Virus record (IMG/VR): IMGVR_UViG_3300043775_003319
Span: 1-59,030 of that record
Reading direction: 5' to 3' (one strand)
Source of the DNA: a virus
Length of the DNA stretch: 59,030 nt
The notes under the pieces were generated by a model. It was not told the origin of the DNA. It saw nothing but the letters and a program-made list of their open reading frames with translations, and made no database searches. Position 1 is the stretch's first letter, and each line of letters opens with the position of its first letter. Position numbers and translations under genes: made by a program. This document shows positions 14,657 through 23,496 of this stretch, piece after piece.

Positions 14657-16300
14657 ATGGCAACACCTGTTTTAAACAATGGTCTCTTCTTGCGTGACAC
14701 AACTTACAAGGTAAGTTCGCATGTAGACTCATACCATTTGCAAAATATGCTAAGATCATCTGAACCTATGGATTTAGGTCCTGTTGATTTATGGGCAATG
14801 ACGCAAAAGGTAGAAATGCCTCTTTATCAGATGGCATCTTTTGGTGGTAAAAACACCATCATGGTAGACAATGCTCGTGGAGAGTACAAATGGCAAACGC
14901 CTATCGTACAAGATCTTCCTTACATTGTTGAAGATGTAGAACCTACTCAAACTGCTTTAGGAGCTGATGGAGTATCTTTCAAAATCAAAATTAACAGACG
15001 TATATTTGGATCTGGTGATATTATCACTTATGACAAATATAAAGGTCTTGAGTTGTACGTTTTACCAACAGAGGATATTCTTCCTACAGGAGATGGTTTT
15101 ATCTACACTGTTCAATTGGTAAACAACAACAACACTGCAACCTTAGATAAAAAATATCTTAAACCAGGAACCAAATTCTTTAGAAAAGGTTCTGCTCGTG
15201 GTGAGTATGGTGAAAAATTCTCAGACATCGGAGAATTACAAAATGGTTTCCGTGAGTATTATAACTTCGTAGGAGGTGCTGAAGCTCACGTACACTATTC
15301 TATTTCTTCTCGTGCTGACATGATGATGAAAGGTGGTTTAAATGCTGATGGTACAGTTCCTGTAACAGAAATTTGGAAATCATTTGATAAAAACCTTGAT
15401 CCATCTATCACAAAGATTGATGACATGGTGAAAGCAATGGGTAAAGATTACATCAAAAAATCTTACGATAATGGTAATTTAACTCGTTCTTTCGTTACAA
15501 ACTTAGAAGCAGCTCACTTATCAAAAGTTGCAAATGACATCGAAACTTACTTAATGTGGGGACAAGGTGGTAGAATTAAACAAGATGGTCCAGATGATAT
15601 TAGATTATCAGTAGGACTTTGGTCTCAGTTAGATAACTCATTTAAGAGAATCTACAACAAGTCAACTTTCAATTTAGAGTTGTTCCGTTCTGAGATTTTT
15701 AATTTCTACAACGGTAAAGTTGAATTCAAAGGACCAGATCCAGGTCGCCAAATCATTGTTCAAACTGGTATGGCTGGTATGAGAATGGTTAACGAAGCAA
15801 TCAAAAAAGAAGCATTTACTGCTAACTTAGGTTCTGGATTAATTGCAAATATGGATAAATCTGGTGTTGGTGCTATTTCTGGTAACAACGCAATGGATTT
15901 AAACTTTGGATTTGCGTTTACAAGTTATACAATTCCATTCTTGGCAAATGTTAAATTTGTATTGAATCCTGCATTTGACAACGTTCACACAAATGATATT
16001 GAAAATCCAATCATTGATGGATACCCATTATCATCTTACAACTTCATTGTATTTGATATTACTGATAATACAAATGATAATATCTTCTTGTTAAAACTTA
16101 AATGGGATAGCGAGATGAAATGGTTCTACCAAAATGGTACTATGGACTATATGGGTAGATCACAAGGATTTGCATCTTCTGGAAACTTCAATGGTTATAG
16201 AGTATTTATGACTCAAACAATGCCAAGTATCTGGGTAAAAGATCCAACTAAAGTGTTAAAAATTGTTATGAGAAACCCTATCACAGGTGGTTCATTCTAA
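14657..16300 (+). CDS. probable major capsid protein, 547 aa
   Basis: Assigned from position after the scaffold candidate, high similarity of its composition to HK97-fold capsid proteins, and the strong leader and trailing hairpin. Visible segments are DLGPVDLWAMTQKVEMP at about residues 42-58 and QTGMAGMRMVNEAIK at about 371-385, a helix-strand layout like an HK97 spine, followed by a beta-rich P-domain-like part (NFGFAFTSYTIPFLANVKF). It also uses more Gly, Asn and Asp than its neighbours. There is no direct motif for the fold, so an alternative such as a major tail protein is not excluded. Confidence 0.75.
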   Translation: MATPVLNNGLFLRDTTYKVSSHVDSYHLQNMLRSSEPMDLGPVDLWAMTQKVEMPLYQMASFGGKNTIMVDNARGEYKWQTPIVQDLPYIVEDVEPTQTALGADGVSFKIKINRRIFGSGDIITYDKYKGLELYVLPTEDILPTGDGFIYTVQLVNNNNTATLDKKYLKPGTKFFRKGSARGEYGEKFSDIGELQNGFREYYNFVGGAEAHVHYSISSRADMMMKGGLNADGTVPVTEIWKSFDKNLDPSITKIDDMVKAMGKDYIKKSYDNGNLTRSFVTNLEAAHLSKVANDIETYLMWGQGGRIKQDGPDDIRLSVGLWSQLDNSFKRIYNKSTFNLELFRSEIFNFYNGKVEFKGPDPGRQIIVQTGMAGMRMVNEAIKKEAFTANLGSGLIANMDKSGVGAISGNNAMDLNFGFAFTSYTIPFLANVKFVLNPAFDNVHTNDIENPIIDGYPLSSYNFIVFDITDNTNDNIFLLKLKWDSEMKWFYQNGTMDYMGRSQGFASSGNFNGYRVFMTQTMPSIWVKDPTKVLKIVMRNPITGGSF

Positions 16301-16315
16301 TATTAACTTTTGCAA

Positions 16316-16342
16316 ACCAGGAGGTTGATTAGTCCTCCTGGT
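16316..16342 (+). terminator. strong hairpin after the capsid gene
   Basis: ACCAGGAGG (16316-16324) and CCTCCTGGT (16334-16342) pair perfectly around a 9-nt loop, 16 nt past the capsid stop. TTTGCA and TGCAAA flank it and extend the stem. There is no clear U-tract, so it may act as a transcript-stabilising or partial terminator that raises the level of capsid mRNA. Confidence 0.6.
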
Positions 16343-16387
16343 CACTGCAAATAAAGAGATGTCCTCTCTCCCTGAAGTTGACACTGT

Positions 16388-16456
16388 CATCTTCTGTGCT
16401 TGCTGAAAATGCAAGTACTCCTCCTAAGATGTAACAACCTTGACGTGGTTTAGGAG
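16388..16456 (+). ncRNA. structured untranslated RNA between capsid and the next gene
   Basis: CATCTT (16388-16393) pairs with AAGATG (16426-16431) enclosing CTTGC (16399-16403)/GCAAG (16411-16415). CTCCTAA (16421-16427) can pair with TTAGGAG (16450-16456), which overlaps the first stem by two bases, so the structures compete slightly. The whole spacer 16301-16517 has no open reading frame of note and is more structured than any other gap in the head module. Confidence 0.45.
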
Positions 16457-16517
16457 CTTTAAACTAAAAGTTACAAAAAAAGAGAAAAGAAGAATATAAC
16501 CAACTTAATTAAAAAAC

Positions 16518-17534
16518 ATGGAAGTAACAGTAATCGACAAACATCAGTCGTTAAAAAGAAACAGTTCATTGACAATTAGACCATATGTGGACACACAAAT
16601 GGCAAACATGGGATTAGAAAAATATCAAATGGCATTATTTGAAGGAGTTTTTCATGAAGAATCATTAGCATGTCTTGAATACAATGGTATTAGAAGATAT
16701 GTTTCAGGATTAAATGAATTTGCACCAGAAATCAAATTAATGAATCCTGATGATGCAGCTGCTGCAATTAAAGATATTAGAAAAACTGTAGCGCAATTAG
16801 AAAAAGATTTGGCAGCAAATGTTTTAAATGTTGATGATGTAGATTTTTGGAATAAAGTAAAATTACTTAGACCTGACAATGATGAGTTTTGGAGCAAGAT
16901 TACAATGAGATTTAGTAATGAACCAGTTTATTTAGATCCTGTATCTGATCCATATGATTTGATAAAATTACGCGGTATTGAAGCTGGTGGTTTTTCAATT
17001 GTGGCAAAATCATTAGAAGCAGCAAGAAACTCTGCAGTACCGTACAAGTTTTATTTAGACAAGTATGAAGAAACTGCATCTATTAGAACAGAAGTTAAAA
17101 AACTTAGAAACAAAGCATTATCAGAATTACAAAAATTATTTGATAAGAATGCTAACAAATTATTCTATATCTGTAAAGTGATTGATGGAAATTCAACACA
17201 ATACAAAAAATCTACACCGCTTGATGTGATGTATGAAAATATGGATAGTTACATTAATGGTGACACTGTAGATAAAGACAAGCGTAAAACAGCTGGCAAG
17301 TTTTTAGAAATTGCTGCATTAGATATGGAAACATTAAAGCTAAGAGCAATTGTTAAAGATGCTAATTTTTACAAGTTGATTTCTACAAGAGGTGATGGAT
17401 ACATCTATCATTTAAAGTCAGGAAGCATGATTGGTAAAAATCCTTCTGATGTTGTACTGTTCTTGAAAAACCCATTAAACGATGAGATTTTGTCAGAACT
17501 TACGTTGACAACAGAAAAATATTGGAACATGTAA
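16518..17534 (+). CDS. hypothetical head/connector protein, 338 aa
   Basis: Placed directly after the capsid region, so a head-completion or internal head protein is likely. The sequence is mixed, beginning MEVTVIDKHQSL. Helical segments (AAAAIKDIRKTVAQLEKDL at about residues 76-94; IRTEVKKLRNKALSELQKL at about 191-209) are followed by a beta-rich C-terminal third with GDGYIYHLKSGSMIG. There are no catalytic motifs. A looser copy of the capsid leader box precedes it. I cannot name the family. Confidence 0.6.
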   Translation: MEVTVIDKHQSLKRNSSLTIRPYVDTQMANMGLEKYQMALFEGVFHEESLACLEYNGIRRYVSGLNEFAPEIKLMNPDDAAAAIKDIRKTVAQLEKDLAANVLNVDDVDFWNKVKLLRPDNDEFWSKITMRFSNEPVYLDPVSDPYDLIKLRGIEAGGFSIVAKSLEAARNSAVPYKFYLDKYEETASIRTEVKKLRNKALSELQKLFDKNANKLFYICKVIDGNSTQYKKSTPLDVMYENMDSYINGDTVDKDKRKTAGKFLEIAALDMETLKLRAIVKDANFYKLISTRGDGYIYHLKSGSMIGKNPSDVVLFLKNPLNDEILSELTLTTEKYWNM

Positions 17535-17544
17535 TTGATAAAAT

Positions 17545-17667
17545 ATGTCTTTTAATAAAAAACAATTAGGTAAAGATGCTGCAGAAGCAAAAAAACCTAT
17601 CAGCAAACAACAATTGAAACCTATCATACCACCTATGAAAAAAGGTGGTATGACAAAAAAATGCTAA
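17545..17667 (+). CDS. 40-aa protein with a Lys-Lys-Gly-Gly motif
   Basis: ATG at 17545 opens a frame of 40 residues ending at TAA 17665-17667, fitting the 144-nt gap between its neighbours exactly. It is very Lys-rich and ends PPMKKGGMTKKC. A near-identical MKKGG occurs close to the C-terminus of the 1910-residue protein (residues about 1834-1838). Short basic 'KKGG' proteins are familiar from marine phage head modules. It may be a small virion or DNA-associated protein. Confidence 0.65.
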   Translation: MSFNKKQLGKDAAEAKKPISKQQLKPIIPPMKKGGMTKKC

Positions 17668-17678
17668 AATAAAACGCG

Positions 17679-18389
17679 ATGACCAATAACTTATTACAAA
17701 TAAAAATAAAACAAAGGTTGAATAAACTAGCGTCATTTGATTATGATAATATTGAATGTTGGCAAATTTCTGAAGCGTTTAATAAAGCACAACTTGAATG
17801 GTTTCGTAGACAAGTTCATGGACACAACCAAGGTAAAGAAGGAGATGAGTCTACAAAAATGAATATTGACGATGTTCAATTAATGATTGTAGATACAGGA
17901 ACAACATGGAGTGCTACAAAACACGACAAGTATTATGAAACAGCTGCTTTACCAGATGACTATTTGTATTTTAAAAGAGTATCTGTTGATTGTATTTCTG
18001 AATGCTGTCCTGAACCAAGACCTTTGATTACATATCTTGCGCAGGTAGGTGATGTAGATAATTTACTAGTTGATAATTTCAGAAGTCCTAGCGCTGCTTG
18101 GGGGGAAACATTTTGTACAATTCAGAATAACAAAATTAAAATATATACAAATGACGAGTTTGAATTAGGAAAACCTGTTTTGTATTATTTTAGAAAACCT
18201 TTGGATATACAATTTTTAGGATGTGTTAATCCTAATACAGGAATTGCTTCTACAGTAAATGTTGATTGTGAATTTAAAGATGATATTGCTGAATTAATAA
18301 TTGATGAAGCAGCTTCTATTTTAGCAGGTGATATAGAGTCAATGAATCAGTATCAAAGAAACAAACAAAACGCAACATTAAATAATTAA
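17679..18389 (+). CDS. probable tail connector/ring protein, 236 aa
   Basis: Head-to-tail connector by position and layout. The N-terminal helix LQIKIKQRLNKLASFDYDN is followed by ISEAFNKAQLEWFRRQVHG, a beta-rich middle (DDVQLMIVDTG ... DYLYFKRVSVDC) and a C-terminal helical pair (DDIAELIIDEAASILAGDIESMNQY). Proteins of this pattern, with a helix that reads 'AFN-AQLEW', form ring layers under the portal in crAss-like phages as I recall. There are three Cys in ISECCPE. No enzyme motif. Confidence 0.6.
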   Translation: MTNNLLQIKIKQRLNKLASFDYDNIECWQISEAFNKAQLEWFRRQVHGHNQGKEGDESTKMNIDDVQLMIVDTGTTWSATKHDKYYETAALPDDYLYFKRVSVDCISECCPEPRPLITYLAQVGDVDNLLVDNFRSPSAAWGETFCTIQNNKIKIYTNDEFELGKPVLYYFRKPLDIQFLGCVNPNTGIASTVNVDCEFKDDIAELIIDEAASILAGDIESMNQYQRNKQNATLNN

Positions 18390-18394
18390 AAAAA

Positions 18395-18826
18395 ATGGAG
18401 TTTGCTCAAAATTTTAAATTAAAAAGACCAGGTTCTGCAGGATCTTCTTTAGAAGATAAGGTGGCAACTTGTGTAAGTGAACTAATGAATGCATCTACAA
18501 GTTTTCACAAGTTGCATTTAAAAGTATCAGGACTTGGTTCATATGCTCAACATAAAGCATTGAATGAATTATATGATGCACTGCCAGGACATGCTGATGA
18601 TTTAGCAGAAGGATTTCAAGGTGCTGCAGAAAAATTATTAAATTATGAAGATTCTGCTCCAAGAATTTTGAATTCAGTAGAAGAAGCATTATCTTATATG
18701 AGAGAAATTTGTCAAATGATTAATAGTTTACAAGCTGTAATGCCTTACACTGAAATTGTAAATGATCTTGACACAATTAAAAGTACAATGAATAGTATCA
18801 AATACAAGTTACTATTCTTAAAATAA
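18395..18826 (+). CDS. hypothetical helical protein, 143 aa
   Basis: Entirely helical after a basic N-terminus (KLKRPGSAGSSLEDK). Segments include SFHKLHLKVSGLGSYAQHKA at about residues 37-56 and LNSVEEALSYMREICQMINS further on, with no motif I can name. Position between the connector candidate and the 544-aa major structural protein suggests a tail-completion or chaperone role. DNA-ferritin-like (Dps) helices came to mind, but the di-iron ligands are not convincing. Confidence 0.55.
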   Translation: MEFAQNFKLKRPGSAGSSLEDKVATCVSELMNASTSFHKLHLKVSGLGSYAQHKALNELYDALPGHADDLAEGFQGAAEKLLNYEDSAPRILNSVEEALSYMREICQMINSLQAVMPYTEIVNDLDTIKSTMNSIKYKLLFLK

Positions 18827-18834
18827 AATTTTAT

Positions 18835-18847
18835 TATTAACCTAAAT
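18835..18847 (+). promoter_or_regulatory. TATTAACCTAAAT leader box
   Basis: Near copy of the box before the capsid gene, 11-23 nt upstream of the ATG at 18858. This supports a shared promoter or translation signal for abundant structural proteins. Confidence 0.4.
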
Positions 18848-18857
18848 AATTTATATT

Positions 18858-20492
18858 ATGTCTTATTTTCCACATGCCTACCAGAAGGCTTTAGTAGCTA
18901 ATTCGTTAGTGTCTTCATCTGGTACAGCAAGTTCTGCTTTAACTGCAGGTCAGCTTGCATTAATTAGTGCTACAACAAACGCGTCTGTTGCATTATCAAC
19001 TTCTTCTCCTGATTATGCTGTGACACCACAAGCGTATTTAGCACAAGGAAGTTTTCACACTGTAGATAAATTGGGACCTTATCATGGAGGTTACAAAGAG
19101 TCTGTAAAATCTAAAGGAATTAATCCTAAGTACATCAGTGCTTTTACTGTGTCTGAACCAAACAACCCTGTTCAAGATATTTTCCAAATATCTGCTACAG
19201 TAGGATGTGCTGTTACATGTAACACTACTTACAGATTAAGATTAGATCTTAAAGGTTCTCCAGCATTACGTTTTTTAACTCACAATGCTTATTACACTTT
19301 AGATGCTAACACAGGATGTTGTGATTCAAGTTCAAACAATGTAGATCCAAACATTGTATTGTTAGGATGGGCAGACAGATTGGCTTTATATCCAACTGTT
19401 AAAGATTTTGTACAAGGAACTGTATGGAATAGAGTATTAATTGCTGGTGGCGTTGCTGCTACTGGTGCTGCATCTGCAGCAGCTGGTATTTTAGGTATGA
19501 GTGACAAAACAGGTATTAATGCTGGTAATAGAGTGATTTTTACTCCAACTACTGCTTCATCTGCTACAGGTTCTACTATTAACGGTAACTTGTTTACTGT
19601 AGGTACAGCTGCTGCTACAGGATTTAGTGTAGGACAAGTGCTTGCTGGAACAGGTGTTGCTGCTGGTACAACTATTGTGTCTTTAGTTTCTGGTGGTGGT
19701 GGTACAGGTTCAACTTTTATAGTTAACATTGCACAATCTGTTGCTTCAACAACTATTACTTCAGCGTCTCCTTTGACTGCGTATGTTGCTGCAACTTACA
19801 CTCCTGGTACAGGTGCTGGTCCAGTACAACTTGCTGCTGCAGCTACTCTTCAAACTCCAAGTGCAACAAATTTAGGTACAATAACAACTGCTTCTCTTAC
19901 TGCTGTTAAAATTTATAATGCAATTAATTCAGCTACGTATGTACCATTAACAGGTGCTCCTTTACCTGATACTGTAGATTCATTCTTTGAAATTGTAGGT
20001 GCTTATGTAGACACTACATTTGGTGATTGTTCTTTCTCTCCTATAGATCACGTAGAATATCAACCAATTGAAATCTATGCGTCTGTTACAGCAATGGATC
20101 CATTAGGAAATCAATGTTTAGCACAGTGTTTTGTACCTGCAGAGGTTCAACAAGCTATTCAAGGTAGAGGTTTTGGTGAAACTCTTATGAGAGAATTAAT
20201 ATTAGCTAAGAGATATCAACAAGAACCATGGCAACAAGATCCACGTTTACGTGAGGTGCTTGATTATAATCCTTTTGGTGAAATCACTCGTGCTAACAAA
20301 TATCTTATTTATAACTTGTTACACAGTGTTCCTCGTAAGAGCAACCCTTCTGGAACAATGGATAATGATCAATATTTGATTAGAATTTTTGTACCTTCAA
20401 CAACAGGTCGTTTGACTGCTCTTGAGCAAGGTATTACTAAATGGTTACAAACTGCTAACAACTACGATTGTACTTTTACAGTATTACCGTAA
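18858..20492 (+). CDS. major structural protein, 544 aa, with an inserted decoration domain
   Basis: An abundant virion protein by leader and position. Two parts frame an insertion: residues about 1-190 and about 350-544 (with IEIYASVTAMDPLGNQCLAQCF and YNLLHSVPRKSNPSG) form the core. Residues about 225-300 are Gly/Thr/Ser-rich, with VGQVLAGTGVAAGTTIVSL and the closing VASTTITS. This GTGVAAGTTI pattern is a widespread Ig/beta-type decoration module in phage tail and capsid proteins. The core could be a tail sheath, major tail or head-surface protein; I cannot decide. A terminator follows directly. Confidence 0.6.
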   Translation: MSYFPHAYQKALVANSLVSSSGTASSALTAGQLALISATTNASVALSTSSPDYAVTPQAYLAQGSFHTVDKLGPYHGGYKESVKSKGINPKYISAFTVSEPNNPVQDIFQISATVGCAVTCNTTYRLRLDLKGSPALRFLTHNAYYTLDANTGCCDSSSNNVDPNIVLLGWADRLALYPTVKDFVQGTVWNRVLIAGGVAATGAASAAAGILGMSDKTGINAGNRVIFTPTTASSATGSTINGNLFTVGTAAATGFSVGQVLAGTGVAAGTTIVSLVSGGGGTGSTFIVNIAQSVASTTITSASPLTAYVAATYTPGTGAGPVQLAAAATLQTPSATNLGTITTASLTAVKIYNAINSATYVPLTGAPLPDTVDSFFEIVGAYVDTTFGDCSFSPIDHVEYQPIEIYASVTAMDPLGNQCLAQCFVPAEVQQAIQGRGFGETLMRELILAKRYQQEPWQQDPRLREVLDYNPFGEITRANKYLIYNLLHSVPRKSNPSGTMDNDQYLIRIFVPSTTGRLTALEQGITKWLQTANNYDCTFTVLP

Positions 20493-20514
20493 TCATAAAG
20501 TATATAAACATTAT

Positions 20515-20545
20515 AGAGGAAGTATTAATTTACTTCCTCTTTTTG
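20515..20545 (+). terminator. Rho-independent terminator
   Basis: AGAGGAAGTA (20515-20524) and TACTTCCTCT (20531-20540) pair perfectly over 10 bp around TTAATT, followed by TTTTGTTTTA. It ends the head-module transcript 22 nt past the stop of the 544-aa structural gene. Confidence 0.92.
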
Positions 20546-20564
20546 TTTTATTTAATTTTTTTTC

Positions 20565-20580
20565 GTAAATTCTTATTGTA
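20565..20580 (+). promoter_or_regulatory. late-promoter candidate motif, copy 1
   Basis: GTAAATTCTTATTGTA, preceded by TTTTTTTTC, lies between the terminator at 20515-20545 and the next start at 20607. It matches the copy at 27561-27576 in 15 of 16 positions, and further copies at 42354 and 43977 share most of it. Only a promoter makes sense directly after a terminator, so this copy is the strongest functional evidence. Confidence 0.7.
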
Positions 20581-20606
20581 GTAATGATATTAATACTGAA
20601 TCAGTT

Positions 20607-21191
20607 ATGGCAATTAAACACACATTGGCATTAGATATACCAGAAACAGCATGTGAAAATATTTTAAGAATATGGGATGCTTCTGTATATGGAACAGGAT
20701 TGGAAATAGATTGTCCACGATTAGACATTTATTTACCAGGCTTTTCAATGCCTATATATTATTCAACAGATGATGAATCTGTACCTCCTAAATTATTAGA
20801 ACCAGGATTTGTAAAATCTTTTTCAACTGCTGATTTAGGTATAACTGGTAACGATCAACCTGCAGGAATTTTTCCTGATGGTTTGTACACTATAAGATAC
20901 AGTGTTTCTCCAAATGAAACAGTATATGTTCAATATTATCATTTAAGAACAACACACTTGGTAAATACTTATTACAGAGAAATTTGCAAAGTACAATTGC
21001 AAGCATGCGAACCTACAGCAGAACAACATCAAAAAATGCATGATTTGAGATATATAAAAATGTATGCAGATGCTGCAAAAGCAAAAGCAGAATTTTGTAA
21101 TTCTCCTTTACAAGCTGTAGAAATGTATGAATATGCTGAAAAATTACTTGCTAAATATTTAACAGGGTGTTGTATAACGTGCAATCATTAA
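20607..21191 (+). CDS. hypothetical structural protein, 194 aa
   Basis: First gene of the receptor-binding transcript. The N-terminal two thirds is beta-rich: TLALDIPETACENILRIWD at about residues 6-24 and RLDIYLPGFSMPIYY at about 38-52, then DGLYTIRYSVSPNETVYVQY. The C-terminal third is helical with AAKAKAEFCNSPLQAVEMYEY and ends in CCITCNH. A beta-sandwich with a helical tail would fit a fiber-base or adaptor protein. The family is unknown to me by name. Confidence 0.6.
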   Translation: MAIKHTLALDIPETACENILRIWDASVYGTGLEIDCPRLDIYLPGFSMPIYYSTDDESVPPKLLEPGFVKSFSTADLGITGNDQPAGIFPDGLYTIRYSVSPNETVYVQYYHLRTTHLVNTYYREICKVQLQACEPTAEQHQKMHDLRYIKMYADAAKAKAEFCNSPLQAVEMYEYAEKLLAKYLTGCCITCNH

Positions 21192-21209
21192 CTTTAAATA
21201 TATAAACCA

Positions 21210-21365
21210 ATGGCACAATGTAACAACTGTCAAACACAAATATCTTGTGGATGTCAAAAAAGAACAGCATCAAATGGTGTTCAAGTATGTTCTAAATGTA
21301 TTACAACATACGAAGAACATTTAACAGCACTTAAAAATAATCAGAAACTCAACACAAATACGTAA
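21210..21365 (+). CDS. 51-aa Cys-rich protein, probable zinc knuckle
   Basis: ATG at 21210, stop TAA at 21363-21365, which overlaps the next gene's ATG. The Cys layout is CNNCQTQISCGCQ near the N-terminus and VCSKCIT at about residues 30-36, six Cys in a zinc-finger-like arrangement, followed by a helix (TTYEEHLTALKNN). Small proteins with this 'SCGCQKR-ASNG' signature occur in crAss-like phages as I recall. It may be a virion-assembly adaptor. Confidence 0.65.
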   Translation: MAQCNNCQTQISCGCQKRTASNGVQVCSKCITTYEEHLTALKNNQKLNTNT

Positions 21366-21589
21366 TGGATCCATTAGTTCGAATTAATGAAGTTTTTGCA
21401 CAATCTGTTTATGCAAAATATAAGCAAAAAAGATATGGTTTAAAAAACTGTAGTACTCTTATTAATGCTGATTTTGCAGATGATTTGCGCAATTTATTTA
21501 TTCGTGCTACTGAAATGGAAGATTGCGAATGTATAATGAGTGGATCATGTACATTACCTATAATTAAAGAAAAAATAAATACACTATAA
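21365..21589 (+). CDS. hypothetical protein, 74 aa
   Basis: Starts in the preceding stop (TAATGG), so expression is coupled to the Cys-rich protein. Helical N-terminal half (INEVFAQSVYAKYKQKRYG), then a loop with four Cys (KNCSTL ... DCECIMSGSC). The Cys pattern again suggests a disulfide or metal site, as in its neighbours. One base separates it from the next ATG. Function unknown. Confidence 0.55.
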   Translation: MDPLVRINEVFAQSVYAKYKQKRYGLKNCSTLINADFADDLRNLFIRATEMEDCECIMSGSCTLPIIKEKINTL

Positions 21590-21590
21590 A

Positions 21591-23213
21591 ATGGGAGTGC
21601 CAGTAAATAATCCAGAATCAAACAGAGAAAACTGTCCTAAAATATCTAGTGCATGTGTTATATGGCAAGGACCAAATATTTCATGTATTAACTTGTGTGC
21701 TGGTGATGCAATTGATGAAGTTGTGTTTAAACTTGCTACTTATCTGTGTGAACTGTCAGAAAACATTTTTAATGTTGATAATATTGATTTTGATTGTTTA
21801 TTAGGTTCCGGGGACACTGCTCCAACAAACTTAGAAGAAACAATACAATTAATGATTAATAATTACTGTAATGTTTCTTCCGCAACACCTTCTTTATTAT
21901 CATCAGCAAGAATAGTTGGTCAAACATCTACTGGAGAATCTTTATTAGAATTACCTACTTGTTTGCAATACAGAGATGATGAAGGAGATCTTGTTTTAGT
22001 ATTACCAGAATCAGAATATGTAGTATATGTTGCTACAAAATTGTGTGAAGTAATTTACGACATAAACACTTTAAAATCAAAAGTTTTAAGTATAGAAACA
22101 GCTCTTGTCACTATGCAAGCAAAATTAAATTCAATGTCTACATTTGACAAAGATATATATGTTGTTTCGCAATGTGCGTCTGATTTTGTACCTAACAGAC
22201 AGATCTTAATACAGGATGCTTTTGTATATTTTGAAAGAAATTATTGTAACTTATCGTCAGCTTTAGGTACAGCAAGCACTATTTATAATGCTATAAATAA
22301 ACAAATTCCAAATTTGTCTAATTTACCTCAGTTAATGAATGCTGATTTATTGATGAGTGCAACGCCAAGTTGGACTAGTAATGTTTCTAATTTAGGTGAA
22401 TCTTTATCAAATATTTGGTTAACAGTTTCAGACATAAGAAGTAAAGTTATTGAAATTGCTAATAATACTTTTGACACACCTTGTATTTTATTACCTCCTG
22501 AAAATTTAGCGATAGGTACAATAGGAGAATATTCAACACAAATTACATGGAATAAAACTTCAGTAGAAAGTGTTATTGCTCCTGATTCATATAGTGTACA
22601 AGTTTTTGCGTTAACAGATACAACATTTAGCACTCCTTTGTTTTCGCAAACACGATCTCAAATTGATGACCAAACTAACACTATGACTATTGCAAGTGAA
22701 AGCATTGATATAGATGTTGAATACATTGTACATGTTAAATCGATATATAAATGTGGCATGTCTAACGCATTAAGTGCTCAGACAAAACTTAGAGCAGCAT
22801 CTGTTCTTTTTTATGTATCTCCTACAATAACAAACGAAACATTAGCTGAAACTATTTGTACTACTATAGAAGGTGATTCTGAACCATACGATCCAGAAAC
22901 AGCAACTGTTGTGTTTACATTATATTCTAAAAGTACATTGTTACCTGTAACTAATAATAGTGGTGTTGCATTAAACATTATTGCAAGATTTAAAATTGAA
23001 AGTTGTGAGTATGGTGACCCTGTTTATGAAGACGTTACTTTTACAATACCAAATGGATCAAGTGTGTCAGCTGAATATACATACATAAATTCTAAATTAA
23101 CTAACTGTGACACAGGGTTATGCGGAGCTTATACAAAAGATTTAGATTGTGGAGTTTATATTTCAAGTCATTTTGTAGAGTTTGAAAGTTCTAAATTAGC
23201 TGTGTGCGATTAA
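21591..23213 (+). CDS. tail fiber-like protein with attachment module and Fn3-like domain, 540 aa
   Basis: Residues about 18-58 (ACVIWQGPNISCINL ... IDEVVFKLATYLCEL) form the same C-x3-(Y/W)-x-G-P-x-I-x-C module found in the next two proteins, presumably an attachment or trimerisation unit. A helical stalk follows (DINTLKSKVLSIETALVTMQ, about 160-180). A fibronectin-III-like fold is at about 300-405 (ENLAIGTIGEYSTQITWNK, then VEYIVHVKSIYKCGMS). The last part is beta-rich with paired Cys. A receptor-binding or fiber-shaft protein at the tail is the best reading. Confidence 0.65.
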   Translation: MGVPVNNPESNRENCPKISSACVIWQGPNISCINLCAGDAIDEVVFKLATYLCELSENIFNVDNIDFDCLLGSGDTAPTNLEETIQLMINNYCNVSSATPSLLSSARIVGQTSTGESLLELPTCLQYRDDEGDLVLVLPESEYVVYVATKLCEVIYDINTLKSKVLSIETALVTMQAKLNSMSTFDKDIYVVSQCASDFVPNRQILIQDAFVYFERNYCNLSSALGTASTIYNAINKQIPNLSNLPQLMNADLLMSATPSWTSNVSNLGESLSNIWLTVSDIRSKVIEIANNTFDTPCILLPPENLAIGTIGEYSTQITWNKTSVESVIAPDSYSVQVFALTDTTFSTPLFSQTRSQIDDQTNTMTIASESIDIDVEYIVHVKSIYKCGMSNALSAQTKLRAASVLFYVSPTITNETLAETICTTIEGDSEPYDPETATVVFTLYSKSTLLPVTNNSGVALNIIARFKIESCEYGDPVYEDVTFTIPNGSSVSAEYTYINSKLTNCDTGLCGAYTKDLDCGVYISSHFVEFESSKLAVCD

Positions 23214-23225
23214 AAAATATAAAAT

Positions 23226-23471
23226 ATGAGTTGTCCTAATCAAGATTGCAATACAGGATGTAATTGCAATAATTGTTGCCCACCTGTTACTCCACCAACA
23301 CCTCCAACACCTCCTGCCTGTGATGGTACAGAATGTGTTGAATTGTATAATGCTGCTTGTATAAATTATACAGGACCTAACATACAATGTTTAGGAATAA
23401 CAACTAATGCAAATTTGAATGATGTAATACAAGCGTTTGCAACAGCATTATGTAATTGCATTGGTAATTAA
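23226..23471 (+). CDS. small protein with attachment module, 81 aa
   Basis: Cys-rich and Pro-rich start (DCNTGCNCNNCCPPV, then three TPP repeats), then residues about 37-79 repeat the module of the two neighbouring fiber proteins: AACINYTGPNIQCLGITTN and DVIQAFATALC. It is little more than the attachment module on a Cys/Pro leader. It could cap a fiber, serve as an adaptor, or be what is left of a larger fiber gene after domain shuffling. Confidence 0.6.
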   Translation: MSCPNQDCNTGCNCNNCCPPVTPPTPPTPPACDGTECVELYNAACINYTGPNIQCLGITTNANLNDVIQAFATALCNCIGN

Positions 23472-23496
23472 TAAATTACTAAAAAAAATAAAAAAA

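Noticed and set aside
19292-19729. 145-aa minus-strand frame
   Set aside because: Antisense to the Gly/Thr-rich insert of the 544-aa structural gene, which produces Pro/Val-rich artefacts.
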